Part shown: positions 11,927 through 23,512 of the stretch, in pieces
Layout of the letters: each line of letters opens with the position of its first letter
Numbering within the stretch: position 1 is the stretch's first letter
NCBI GenBank assembly: GCA_941918925.1
Contig: OW799233.1
Coordinates: 75,581,797-75,645,796 of the forward strand
Length of the DNA stretch: 64,000 nt
DNA from: Phyto melanocephala
Lineage: Eukaryota > Arthropoda > Insecta > Diptera > Rhinophoridae
Direction: 5' to 3'
Notes under the pieces: model-generated
What the model was told of the DNA's origin: nothing
Database searches by the model: none
Seen by the model: the letters and a program-made list of their open reading frames with translations, nothing else
Position numbers and translations under genes: made by a program

Positions 11927-12270
11927 ACAAGTAGGTGCGCTATATTCGGCCGTGCCGAATCTTATATATCCTTCACAACGTGTAGTCATTCAATAACCAT
12001 TCACCGTTCATCCCATATGAAATACGTATGTATGTACAAACATATAAAAACCACACGTATATAAAAACATCCCATTGTAAAATTATAAATTTACGTATGT
12101 ATGTAAAAAAAATATAAATAATATATTAAATAAAAAATAAAAAAAAATTTAAAAAAAAATATAAAAAAAAATTTTTTTGGCTCAGCTGGGATTCAACGCC
12201 ACGGTTACTCTAACCAGTATACACGTTTGTATGTATGTATGTTGTTGTTGTAATGTTGTTTTTGTAAAAA
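11927..12270 (-). mobile_element. HINE 3' half
   Basis: A 3'-anchored fragment retaining hairpin, ladder, tRNA-like segment (12180-12225) and the GTTGTTGTT stretch. It is truncated exactly where the next HINE terminus (ACAAGTAAG) begins. Confidence 0.8.
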
Positions 12271-13387
12271 ACAAGTAAGAGCGCTATATTCGGCCGTGCC
12301 GAATCTTATATACCCTTCACAACGTGTAGTCATGAAATAACAGTAGTTTGTGTCACCATTCATCCCATATGAAATACGTTGATACATATATAAAAACATC
12401 CCATTGTAAAATTATAAATTCACGTATGTATGTTAAAAAAACGAAAAAAAAAAATATTAAAAAAAAATTTAAAAAAAAAATTTAAAAAAAAATTAAAAAA
12501 AAAAAAATTTTAAAAAAATTAAAAAAAAAATTATTATATATAATTATAATCATTATATATAAAACAAAAAAATAAAAAAAAAAAATTAAAAAAAAATTGT
12601 TAAAAAAATTAAAAAAATTTTTTATTTGGCTCAGCTGGGATTCGATGCCACGTTTTCTCTAACCAGTATACACCATTGTATGTATGTATGTTGTTGTTGT
12701 AATGTTGTTTTTGTGAAAAAAAAATCGAGGTGGTCGTGGGTTTTTGCTCATATTTAAATTGTTTATGTACCGATGTTTCTGATTTTCAATACCGATCTAC
12801 TCCGGAATAAAAAAATAAAAAAATTAAAAAAAAAATAATAATAAAAATATAAATAATATATTAAATAAAAAATAAAAAAAATAATAAAAAAAAAAATTTT
12901 TTTTTTGGCTCAAAAAAAAAAATAATAAAAATATAAATAATATATTAAATTAAAAATAAAAAAAAATTTTTTTTTTGGCTCAGCTGGGATTCGATGCCAC
13001 GTTTTCTCTAACCAGTATACACGTTTGTATGTATGTATGTTGTTGTTGTAATGTTGTTTTTGTGAAAAAAAAATCGAGGTGGTCGTGGGTTTTTGCTCAT
13101 ATCTCAGTTGTTTATGTACCGATGTTTCTGATTTTCAATTCCGATCTACTCCCGAATATTTCTGATATTCTAATACCTTATCGGGGTCCAACCTATGTCG
13201 GGGGGCTTCAAAAAGTTGATTTCAACATACAAACGTTCAGATGGACAGACTGACAGAGCTTAATCGACTCCCCTATTCATAAGCTTTCAGAAAATATATA
13301 CTTTATGGGGTCGGAAATGAAAATTGTAGAAATTTCACACGGAATGGCAAACCTACATATACCCTTTTTCACTGTGTGAAGGGTATA
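12271..13387 (-). mobile_element. HINE copy, A1 type, with internal duplication
   Basis: Carries both ends (TATACCC at 13387, ACTTGT at 12271). The module from the tRNA-like segment to the ACCGATCTACTCC block occurs twice (12628-12805 and 12976-13160), separated by A/T ladder sequence and a stub GGCTC at 12907. Slippage or unequal exchange between ladders would explain the extra length. Confidence 0.75.
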
Positions 13388-13402
13388 ATAAATATATAAA
13401 GA

Positions 13403-13526
13403 ACAAGTAACAATACTATATTCGGCCGTGCCGAATCTTATATAGCCTTCACAACGTGTAGTCATGCAATAACAATTGTTTGTATCACCACTCATCTCAT
13501 ATAAAATACGTACATATGTACATGTA
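13403..13526 (-). mobile_element. HINE 3'-end fragment
   Basis: Terminal 124 bp only, with the perfect hairpin, truncated where the next copy's ACAAGTAAGAGCG starts at 13528. Confidence 0.8.
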
Positions 13527-13527
13527 A

Positions 13528-14291
13528 ACAAGTAAGAGCGCTATATTTGGCCGTGCCGAATCTAATATACCCTTCACAACGTGTAGTCATGCAATAACAG
13601 TAGTTTGTATCACCATTCATCCCATATGAAATACGTACATACATATAAAAAACATACATATATAAAAAAAAACCCATTTTAAAATTATAACTTTACGTAT
13701 GTTAAAAGAAAAAAAAATAAAAAAAAATATTAAAAAAAAATTTTTTTTTTTTTAAATAATTAAAATATATATAATTATTATAAAACAAAAAAAAAAAAAT
13801 TAAAAAAAAACAATAATAATATAAATAATATATTAAATCAAAAATAAAAAAAAATTAAAAAAAAAATATAAAAAAAAATTAAAAACAAAATTTTTTTGGC
13901 TCATCTGGGATTCGATGCCACGTTTTCTCTAACCAGTATACACGTTTGGATGTTGTTGTTGTAATGTTGTTTTTGTGAAAAAAAATCGAAGTGGTCGTGT
14001 GTTTTTGCTCATATCTCAGTTGTTTATGTACCGATGTTTCTGATTTTCAATACCGATCTACTCCCGAATATTTCTGATATTTTAATACCTCACCCGGGTC
14101 CAAGCAATGTCGGGGGGCTTCAAAAAGTTGATTTCAACATACACACGGACAGACTGACAGAGCTAAATCGACTTCCCTATACATAAGCTTTCAGAAAATA
14201 TATACTTTATGGGGTCGGAAATGAAAATTGTAGATATTTCACACGGAATGACAAACCTATATATACCCTTTTTTACTGTGTGAAGGGTATA
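13528..14291 (-). mobile_element. HINE copy, A1 type, complete
   Basis: Has both termini, the A/T ladder (13700-13890), a tRNA-like segment (13898-13940) and a short GGACAGACTGACAG microsatellite. The hairpin has one substitution (ATTTGGC). Confidence 0.85.
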
Positions 14292-14330
14292 ATAATAAAA
14301 ATATTAATAGTAATATGTATATTAAATAAA

Positions 14331-15872
14331 ACAAGTAAGAGCGCTATATTCTTATATACCCTTCACACCGTGTAGTCATGCAATAACAGTAGTTTGTATT
14401 ACCATTCCATATGATATACGTACATACATACATATATAAAAACATCCCATTGTAAAATTATAAATTTACGTATCTATGTTAAAAAAAAAAAAAAAAATTA
14501 AAAAAAAAAATTAAAAAAAAATTTAAAATAAAAAATTAAAAAAAAAAAAATTTTTTTAAATAATTAAAATATATATATAATAAATATAAAACAAAAAAAA
14601 AATATAAAAAAAAATTAAAAAAAGAATAATAATAAAAATATATATAATATATTAAATAAAAAATAAAAAAAAAATAAAAAAAAAAATTAAAAAAAAACAA
14701 GTAACAGTGCTATATTCGGCCGTGCCGAATCTTATATACCCTTCACAACGTGTAGTCATGCAATAACAATTGTTTGTATCACCATTCATCCCATATAAAA
14801 TACGTGCATACGTACACGTTAGAATAAATGTGGCATCGAATCCCAGCTGAGCCAAAAAAATTTTATTTTATTTAATATATTATTTATATTTTATTATTTT
14901 TTTTTATATTTTTTTTAAATTTTTTTTTAAATTTTTTTAAAAAATTTTTTTAGAAAAATTTTTAAAAAATTTTTTAAAATTTTTTTTTAAATTTTTTTAA
15001 AATTTTTTTTTTTAGTTTTTTTTATTATTTTTTTTCTTATTTTTAATATTTTTTTTTGTAATTTTTTTTTGTTTGGTATGTTTTTTACATGTATGTATGT
15101 ATGTATGTTGTTGTTGTAATTGTGAAAAAAAACGAGGTGGTCGTGGTTTTTTGCTCATATCTCAGAAAGTTATGGGGCGATTGTGCTGAATTTCAATAGC
15201 GATTCATTCCTGGATATTTCCAAGAGATTGATACCATATACAGATCTGAGGAACATATAGTTGCTTCTAAAAGTTGATTTCAACCAACACACGGGCAGAC
15301 GGACAGACGGTCAGACGGTCAGGGCTTAATCGACTCCTCTATTCATAAGCTTTCAGAAAATATATACTTTATGGGGTCGGAAATGAAAATTGTAGAAATT
15401 ACAAACGGAATGACAAAGCTATATATACCCTTGTGCACCACAGGTGAAGGGTATAAAAATATAAAAAAAATTTTTTCTTGGCTCAGCTGGGATTCGATGC
15501 CACGTTTTCCCTAACCAGTATACACGTTTGTATGTATGTTGTTGTTGTAATGTTGTTTTTGTGAAAAAAAAATCGAGGTGGTCGTGGGTTTTTGCTCATA
15601 TTTAAATTGTTTATGTACCGATATTTTTGATTTTCAATACCGATCTACTCCCGAATATTTCTGATATTTTAATACCTTATCCGGGTCCAACCTATGTCGG
15701 GGGGCTTCAAAAAGTTGATTTCAACATACACACGGACAGACGGTCAGACGGACAGACTGACAGAGCTTAATCGACTCCACTATTCATAAGCTTTCAGAAA
15801 ATATATACTTTATGGGGTCGGAAATGAAAATTGTAGAAATTTCACACGGAATTTCACTGTGTGAAAGGTATA
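14331..15872 (-). mobile_element. HINE copy, A1 type, split by a nested HINE
   Basis: The 3' part (14331-14696) and 5' part (15456-15872) form one A1 element once the nested A2 copy is removed. The 3' end has lost the hairpin: TATATTC is followed directly by TTATATACCC. Confidence 0.8.
14697..15455 (-). mobile_element. HINE copy, A2 type, nested in the ladder of another HINE
   Basis: Complete A2 element (ACTTGT at 14697, TATACCC at 15455) inserted in the A-rich ladder of the 14331-15872 copy. The internal tRNA-like segment is inverted, as in the 7735-8444 copy, to which it is very similar. It carries a GACAGACGGTCAGACGG microsatellite. Confidence 0.85.
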
Positions 15873-16179
15873 AAAATCATAGCTTGATTAATTTGTTTTC
15901 ATACGGTTACCTATTATTTAATGATTATTTGCAATTTTTAATGCTCTTGAGTTTAATGTTGTTTGTGTCAAACTATTTTTTTTAAGTCCTACTATTTTTA
16001 AATGACAATCATTTTGAAATTTTTACAAAAATTAAGCATTAAATGATACAATTCAAACAAATGCTTGATTATCGTGATAAAATATATGATAAAATGTAAG
16101 AAAAATAACTATAACTTGTTTTCGAAAACCAAATATTGTTGTAGAAACTATAATATGACCGTCGTGATCATGTCATAAC
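15873..16179. other. No gene seen
   Basis: AT-rich spacer, possibly the 3' flank of the decayed transposase-like copy that follows on the minus strand. Confidence 0.35.
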
Positions 16180-17346
16180 CGTGATTTTTCTTTGCATGTG
16201 GATAGTAAAATTCATTTAAATAACATTTACGGAATTTTGAATAGTTTTTAAGTAAATCACGAACGATTTCTTTGTAATTTGAACTCCTGATATTCCCTAG
16301 AAAGTTAGAAACAATTTTTCGAAATGAATTTCACGAAGCTTTTTCATCTGGTAATAACAAATCTTCAAAGGTAGTGCTTAGAAGCAATTTTCAAATTTGA
16401 GGACCATCCAAAACTCCATCACAAATTTTCGCAGATGTAAGATTTGGAAATATTGTTTGAAATAAGCAAAGACTACTCTCTTTGTCTAGTGCTTTAACAA
16501 AATTTTAAACTAAGCCCAGCTTTATGTATATAAAGTGGTTGTAGGGCTACATTGTTCTTTTTAATCAATGCAGAATACTTCACATTATGAAGACCTGGGG
16601 TCCATTCGGTTATTGTTTTTTAATTCTTTTTTATGTAGTGATTTTCACGATCTCGGCTATCCCAGAGGTATAGGAAACAACAATACTTTGTATAGCCACC
16701 TTGGCGGCCGATTAATATAGCAACGACTTTTAAGTCGCAACTTACTTTCCAATTGTGCTTTCACAATCTCTTTGCCTATAAGTAGTTAAACGGCCTTAAG
16801 GCTTTCTTTGTTACTATAAATAAATAGCCGCCACTCACTTGGAACATATTTTTGGCCGAGCTTCTCAAAAAGACCATTTATGTCATAACAAAAGCACACA
16901 TTATCTTTTGTTGTATAAAAATTGGCATATGGCTTATGTCGGTTCCGGTATACCGTTGACTTGACGTAGTTTTGTAAGAAATATCGCTCTCTTAAACGAG
17001 ATGCTAAAAGCTCCGATTTCTCTTTTGTTAGCTCGAGGACTCGTATGAGATCATTTCGATCAAGTTGATTGTAAAGCTTTGGTCTTAGATCATCTGATAT
17101 ACTACACATGCTCGAAGACGACGGTTGGGGTGATGATAAAACGTTACTAAGTGGAATATCACACGGACTTTTAAGGAAGGACTTTCTATCTTGATTTAAA
17201 ACCGGAAGTTCAAATCCACCGGCTGAAATAGTGGGGTAGGACCATTGCATATGTTTTCCAAAACCATTTTTAGTACATAAACAAAAATAGCAATCAGATT
17301 CGTGGCTCGATGTTTCTCTCCAGCATAGGTTGTACAGTTTTCTTGT
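16180..17346 (-). pseudogene. Unclassified transposase-like protein, copy 2 (decayed)
   Basis: Minus-strand counterpart of 9906-10970 that retains more of the N-terminus. It starts with a Cys-containing segment (LCWRETSSHESDCYFC, near 17340-17275), a Ser/Pro-rich linker, and a Leu/Glu-rich helix-like region. Then come SEWRLFIYS (about 16825), DLKVVAILIG and YCCFLYLWDSRDRE (16735-16640). The last stretch holds FLGN (about 16300). Stops and frame changes occur after 16786, at about 16620 and at about 16500. The Cys pair at the N-terminus suggests a zinc-binding domain. The family is not named here; see copy 1. Confidence 0.55.
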
Positions 17347-17654
17347 GTGTTCTGTAAGTAGAAAAAAGTTTGCATTGAGAAAATGGATACATATATTTTA
17401 AACTTTATTTAAAAGGACTTACTGAGAGTTCGATGAAGATGGATTTCTTAAAATAACTCGGAAATCATCGCATATTGAACTGGGTGTCCAGTATTGGTCA
17501 ATGTTGTCTACCTTTATTTTAAAATAATCTTCGTATTTTAAAATAAGCGTCGTTTATTTTTTGTCATAACTTTGCCGCACACATAACAAAATATATCCAA
17601 CACATTTTTACACAAAATTTTTCTAAGTTCATTGCTAATTTTTTTATTTATTTT
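17347..17654. other. No gene seen
   Basis: AT-rich flank upstream of the minus-strand transposase-like copy. It may hold its promoter or terminus, but no TIR was identified. Confidence 0.35.
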
Positions 17655-18383
17655 TATACCCTTCACACAGTGCAAAAGGGTATATATAGGTTTGTCATTC
17701 CGTGTGAAATTTCTACAATTTTCATTTCCGACCCCATAAAGTATATTATTTTTGAAAGCTTATGAATAGGGGAGTCGATTAAGCTCTGTCAGTCTGTCCG
17801 TGTGTATGTTGAAATCAACTTTTTGAAGCCCCCCGATATCGCCTGGAGTGTGGTATTAAAATATCAGAAATATTCGGGAGTAGATCGGTATTGAAAATCA
17901 GAAACATCGGTACATAATCAACTGAGATATGAGCAAAAAACCACGACCACCTCGATTTTTTTTTCATAAAAACAACATTACAACAACAACATACAAACAT
18001 GTATACTGGTAAGAGTAAACATGGCATCGAATCCCAGCTAAGCCAAAAAATTTTTTTTTATTATTTTTTTATATTTTTTTCTTAATTTTTTTTATTTTAT
18101 ATATTATTTATATTTTTATTATTATTTTTTTTTTATGTTTTTAAGTTTTTTTTTTATTTTTTTGTTTTATATTTATTATTTATATTAATTATTTTTTTCT
18201 TAATTTTTTTTAACATACATACATACTTACGTAAATTTATAATTTTTCAATGGGATATTTTTATATATGTATGTACGTATTTCATATGAGATGAATGGTG
18301 ATACAAACTACTGTTATTGCATGACTACACGTTGTGAAGGGTATATAAGATTCGGCACGGCCGAATATAGCGCTCTTACTTGT
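17655..18383 (+). mobile_element. HINE copy, A1 type, complete
   Basis: Plus-orientation element from TATACCCTTCACACAGTG to ACTTGT. Includes the core, a short GTCAGTCTGTCCG microsatellite, tRNA-like ACTGGTAAGAG…TCGAATCCCAGC (18000-18045), a T-rich ladder and a perfect hairpin at about 18350-18366. T residues flank both ends. Confidence 0.85.
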
Positions 18384-19525
18384 TTATTTTAAATAAACCC
18401 TTGTCTTGTCCACAATCACTTATTGAGTAATACTAATTGTACAAAGTGGTGCCTTTCAATGACTTTTTAAAATCACAACATTTTTAATTTTACACCAGGG
18501 TTTGCGGTTTATACGCCTGCGGTAAACGCATTAGTGTTAGTACCTTATAGATGTGAGCCGAAACTACAGTTCACAATGAACGTGTGAAGTGAAGTTCATT
18601 GCCGAAGAACTTTAAAGCGAAAAAGTATAAAAAAATATTTCTTGGAATATGCTTGAAAAAAAAATCCCAATATTATTTTGAACAGTAAGAGAAAACGTAA
18701 ATACTAGGGTGATCGATTATTCGACTTTAAAAAAAAAACGGGTTTTAAAAAGTTTAAAATTTAGAATTTTAAAAAACCCGGTTGCTATTTTGAAAATTGT
18801 AAAAAAAACCGGTGAACCGGTTCGAATGTATAAAATATAATTATATAATATAAAAAGAAAAATTAAAAAATATTGTAAAAAAATATTATAATAAAACTGA
18901 TAAATAAATATGAAATTTTTACAGTTTATACCGTTTGGCTGCTAAGTGACATGAATGCAGTGAGTAGTTTGGTTTTAGTTAGTTGAATTCAAGTACAAAA
19001 GGTACTCTTTACAAGTAAAATTGATAAATACAATAAATTAATACACAAATAAATAAGATCTTATAAGGCTGTTATACATTTTTTATCTCCTTCTGTACAT
19101 TTTTTAAATGTTAAATAGTTCTTTTAAACTAATAGGTGTGAAATGATTTCTGTAATTTGAAATACAATTTAAAGGCTAGGGAGAAAATCTTTAAAATTCT
19201 TGTTTATACCCCTGACAGATATACATATTTAGGCATAAACTAGTTTGTTCGATGGTTTAATGGAAATTTAGGTTAACAGACATTTAATGCCATTAATTAA
19301 AATTAGGATCACTTTTTACCTAAAAGTGATCCATCAGCTAATGTTATGCTTCAATTACATTTAACTTTTAACGTTAGGTTTATAAATTCAATGTTGCCAC
19401 TGTTTCTGTACGTTGGCAACTAAATTGTGATTTATATTTTTTCCTTTCTACTTTGACATTTTTTATTGTTTAGTTTAAGATTAGTTTTCCAATATTTTTG
19501 ACACAAAACAGTAAGTGAATCATGA
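18384..19525. other. No gene seen
   Basis: Contains a CTAGGGTGATCGATTATTCG stretch at 18703 resembling CTAGGGTTATCGACTCGG at 54192, so a dispersed repeat is likely, but its limits are unclear. No coding motif found. Confidence 0.35.
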
Positions 19526-19625
19526 ACAAGTAACAGTGCTATATTCGGCTATGCCGAATCTTATATACCCTTCACAACGTGTAGTCATGCAATAACAATT
19601 GTTTGTATCACCATTTATCTCATAT
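19526..19625 (-). mobile_element. HINE 3'-end fragment
   Basis: Terminal 100 bp with a slightly altered hairpin (GGCTATGCCG). It joins the 118-bp tandem-repeat element at 19626. Confidence 0.75.
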
Positions 19626-20720
19626 TAGCATTCAACCCGCTACTTCGATAGCGCAGTTCTTACCATTTATTGAATACTAAAGTTCTATTCACAATTATTA
19701 AATATTTTTGGTTCAATTTATCAAAATTTGTATCGATTTACTTAGTAAAATAAAAAGTAGAGTAAGGATATATCGGGCATATATTTCCTAAATAAAAGCA
19801 AGATCAATGCTACTGAGCTTCAAAAATTAAGATTCATAATTTGGAAAAATGACCCAAAAAATAATAAAAGTAAAATTTTTTCCTTCCCTAAAACTTTTAC
19901 TTGGTTTATTATAACCTACATTCCGAGTTCTATATAAAAAATGAGAAAAAGGTTTTTTGGTCGTCCATAATATTAGGAGTCAAAGAGTCAAATAAAATTT
20001 CGCAAAAGTACCTTCTAGGTCGCCCATAACATTTTCAGTCTCACCTGGAATCAAAAGTCCTGGATTCTACAATCCTATCTTCATAATCGTAGAAAATACC
20101 AAAAAGGACCATAAAAATTCAAATAAGTACCTTTTTTGTCGTCCATAACATTTTTAGTCTCACCTAGAATCAAAAGTCACTAATTTCAAAATTCTAGCTT
20201 CGCAAACGTTGAAAATATAAAAAGTACCATAAAGATTCAAAAAAGTACCTTTTTCATCGCCCATAACATTTTCAGTCTCACCTTGTATCAATAGTCACTA
20301 ATTTTAAAATTCTAGCTTCGCAAACGTTGAAAATATCAAAAGTACCATAAAAATTCAAAAAAGTACCTTTGTAGTCGCCCATAACATTTTTAGTCTCACC
20401 AAGAATCAAAAGTCCTTGATTGTACAATCCTATCTTCATACACGTAGAAAATACAAAAAGTACCAAAAAAATTCAAAAAAAGTACCTTTTTGGTCGCCTA
20501 TAAAATTTCTAGTCTTATCTGTACAACCCTACCCTCATATACGTAGAAAATACAAAAAGTACCAAAAAAATTCAAAGAAGTACCTTTTAGTCGCCCATAA
20601 CATTTTTAGTCTCACCTGGAATCAATAGTCCTTTATTTTACAATACTACCTCTATAAACGTAGAAAATACAAAAAGTACCATAGAAAAGCGAAAAAGTAC
20701 ATTTTTGGTCCAAGTTCCAA
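19626..20720 (-). repeat. Element with about 118-bp tandem repeats, copy 1
   Basis: A unique end (19626-19960, TAGCATTCAACCCGCTACTTCG at the edge) is followed by six units anchored on (C)GCCCATAACATTTT(C/T)AGTC at 20021, 20142, 20258, 20375, 20494 and 20591. The spacing is 97-120 bp. Each unit also holds a GTACC(A)TAAAAATTCAAA stretch. An inverted copy lies at 56382-57322. It is non-coding; the unit spacing and lack of short constant repeats exclude CRISPR. Confidence 0.7.
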
Positions 20721-20910
20721 ATTCAAAGTTTAAAATGTTCAAATATCTATGTAACAAAATATTTTAATAGACATGATTTAAAGTCAGTAAATCTACTCTT
20801 TTTTGCATAAAAGTAATCATGTTCTAAAAAGTACCAAACTATTTTACCGATTTTTCCCTTTCTACCCTGTTATAAATGTGTTTAAATTTTTATTAAATTA
20901 CATAATTTTT
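20721..20910. other. No gene seen
   Basis: Short AT-rich spacer between the tandem-repeat element and the F-type HINE. Confidence 0.4.
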
Positions 20911-23512
20911 TTGTCATTCCGTTTGTAACACATCGAAATATCCATTTTAAACCCCATAAAGTATATATATTCTGAATCGGGGTTTGATTTTATGACGATC
21001 TAGCTTTGTCCGTCCGTCTGTCCGTCTGCCAGAATCTTTCTTATAGACAAGGTTTGTTTGGTATGGAAAATGGGCTAAATCGGAATATTAGGAAGAGAGT
21101 TATAGCTCGAAAAGCAAGAGTAGGTCGAAAAAACCGTGTCCTTCGAACATCGAATAAAATGGAATTGTGTCCAAACGCCTTAACGTAGACTCATGAAACT
21201 TCGATTATATATTTCCTGAGTAAAGGCAATATTTTCCCCCGAAAATTGTCTCAATCTATGCGTTAGGAGAGGAGTTATCGATCAAAATGTACGAAAATTT
21301 ATACCCCACAGTGTATTTTTTGGTATATTTAAAAACAAAAACGTCATAAAAGCAACAAAATTGGATGTACGACTCTGAAATTTTGCACACTTTGCTTTTT
21401 GGTGACACGCTTTCTTGCAACAGCAAATCAATGTGCCACGCCCACTTTTACGCCCACCTTCCATATAACGTTTTAACTAAAATTCATATAATTTCTCTAT
21501 TAATAAAGATTTTGGAATAATAAAGGCCTATATTTAAACACCTCGGTTGTACTCATTCGCAAAAATAACTTTGACACGCCTACTATAACGCCCACTTTTC
21601 ACGTTATCTACCGTTAATGAAATTTAAAAGCTCATAAAACCGCCAAAATTAGAGGTATGATGATAAATTTTGCTACGTCTATCCCCCTATGCAATTTCAT
21701 TACTATGCGAAAAAATTAAGGTGCCACGCCCACTTTTACGCCCACCTCCCATATAACGTTTTACCTAAAATTCATATATATTCTCTATTAATAAAAATTT
21801 TGGAATAATAAAGGACTATATTGAAACACCTAAGTTGTACTCATTAGCAGAAACAACTTTGACACGCCTACTATAACGCCCACTTTCACTTTTGAATTGT
21901 GTCCAGACGCATAAACGTAGTCATGAAACTTCGAATATATATTTATCGATTCAAAAGAATATTTTTCCCTGAAAATCGCTTAAATCTATGAATTAGGAAA
22001 AAAGTTATAGATAAAAATGTACGAAAATTTATACCGCACAGTGTATATACATATGTACGATTCTGAAATTTTGCAAACATGGCTTTTTGGTCAAAGTCTT
22101 CGTTATAACGGAAAATAGATGTGCCACGCACACTTTTTTCCTTAAATTTGTATAAAAATATATTAGTCATATATATTAACATTTATTCATCTTGCACTGC
22201 ACCATTTATTGTACTGTAGCTAAATATAAGATAAAGATGATAAGATAGATGACTTTACTAGCAACTACTAGATGGCATGCTAACAACTTATGCTTATGTT
22301 CTCCTAAAGTTATGCTCTATTAAAAATGGGAATTTAGGAAAATTTTGACCTAAGTAAAAAAAAATTATCTCTAAACAATATAAACAGTTTATTTTCATGT
22401 ACTAATGGCTAACAAATTTTAAAATTATACAAAATTATTTCGTTTGAAAATCTTTTAAAAGCAAAATGTTATAGAAGTTTAAAAATCAAAATCTTACTAA
22501 TAAATTTCCCGTTTTAGAAAAATGCAGAGAATGTATATTTTAAATCACCCTGTGGCCCTTAAAATTTAACCTTAAATTCACTTTCTTCCTCTTAAATTCA
22601 TGTAAATTCTCTATGAATAAAGATTTTGGAATACTAAAGGACTATATTGAAATATCTAAGTTATGTTTATTAGCAGAAACTTTATTGACACGCGTATTTT
22701 AACGGCCACTTTCATTGAAAGACTAAATTTTCGAAAACATTTTACTAGCATACCGAAGTTATAATGGGTGGTTTAATTTTGAGGGACTATGTTGATTTTG
22801 AATAAAATTATTATGAAATTATTATCATTTGTTTTTATAAGATAATATTTGTATGATTCAATTATGTATGGGACAAAATATCGGCCACATGGCCCCCGAA
22901 CCTAGGCGGCACACCACGATCCGATAGTCCAAATTTTCAATGACACTGTTGATGCTCGATTGTTGGGCACGATGATGAGTCGAGGTTGCTTGCTCTTTTG
23001 CCACGTTATCGTGAAAAACAGCAATGTTTCCCATTCAACGAACTAAGATGGCATTCACAGATGTTTTCACATTTCATACAGACCTGCTTTGCAGACATTT
23101 AAATATTTTTTACAATTCTCACGATTGTGGACGAATTCGAACGATTATGTTGACCAAAAGAATCACGAAGTGCACAAAATGCATTTTGATTTGAACGCCC
23201 ATTTTTATAAAAATCTTTAATATATAAAAGCGTTGCTCGATTGAGTATCTTTCCACGTTTCAAATTGAGTTAGTCTGAGATTGAGAAATGTCAAATGAAA
23301 TGCAAGAAAAAAGTTGAAGTTTAGATGTGGTTCACCTTAAACATGGGCCCTTAAAATTTAACCACCCTCTACAAAGAAAGTGATACATATTTTATTATAA
23401 AGAGATTATTCCAAGCGCTTAACAAAATAATAAATATTGTTCTTTAAATGTACACAAAATTGGTGGTGGGTATAAAAGATTCGGCACAGCCGAATATAGT
23501 GCTCTTACTTGT
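20911..23512 (+). mobile_element. HINE copy, F subfamily, split by a mariner
   Basis: Shares TGTCATTCCGTTTGTAACAC, the ACCCCATAAAGTATATATAT core and GTCCGTCCGTCTGTCCGTCTG with the copy at 62970. It ends with GGTGGTGGGTATA, hairpin ATTCGGCACAGCCGAAT and CTCTTACTTGT at 23512. The expected TATACCCGCCACC start is missing here. The interior has a roughly 300-bp duplicated block with CCACGCCCACTTTTACGCCC (21435 and 21725). A mariner is nested at 22764-23369. Confidence 0.7.
22764..23369 (-). mobile_element. Mariner/Tc-like non-autonomous element, copy 1
   Basis: Bounded by inverted GGGTGGTTTAATTTTGAGGG and GAGGGTGGTTAAATTTTAAG ends and flanked by TA. On the minus strand it encodes decayed N-terminal transposase sequence: a NGRSNQNAF…FGQHNRSN region (HTH area of IS630/Tc/mariner proteins) and, in another frame, ATSTHHRAQQ. 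No catalytic core remains. A direct relative lies at 54378-54919. Confidence 0.65.

Noticed and set aside
18703..18800. TE terminus CTAGGGTGATCG
   Set aside because: A similar word at 54192 exists but no inverted partner or TSD could be found.
20021..20720. CRISPR-like regular repeats
   Set aside because: Whole 118-bp units are repeated and diverge evenly; there are no short constant repeats with unique spacers, and the genome is eukaryotic.
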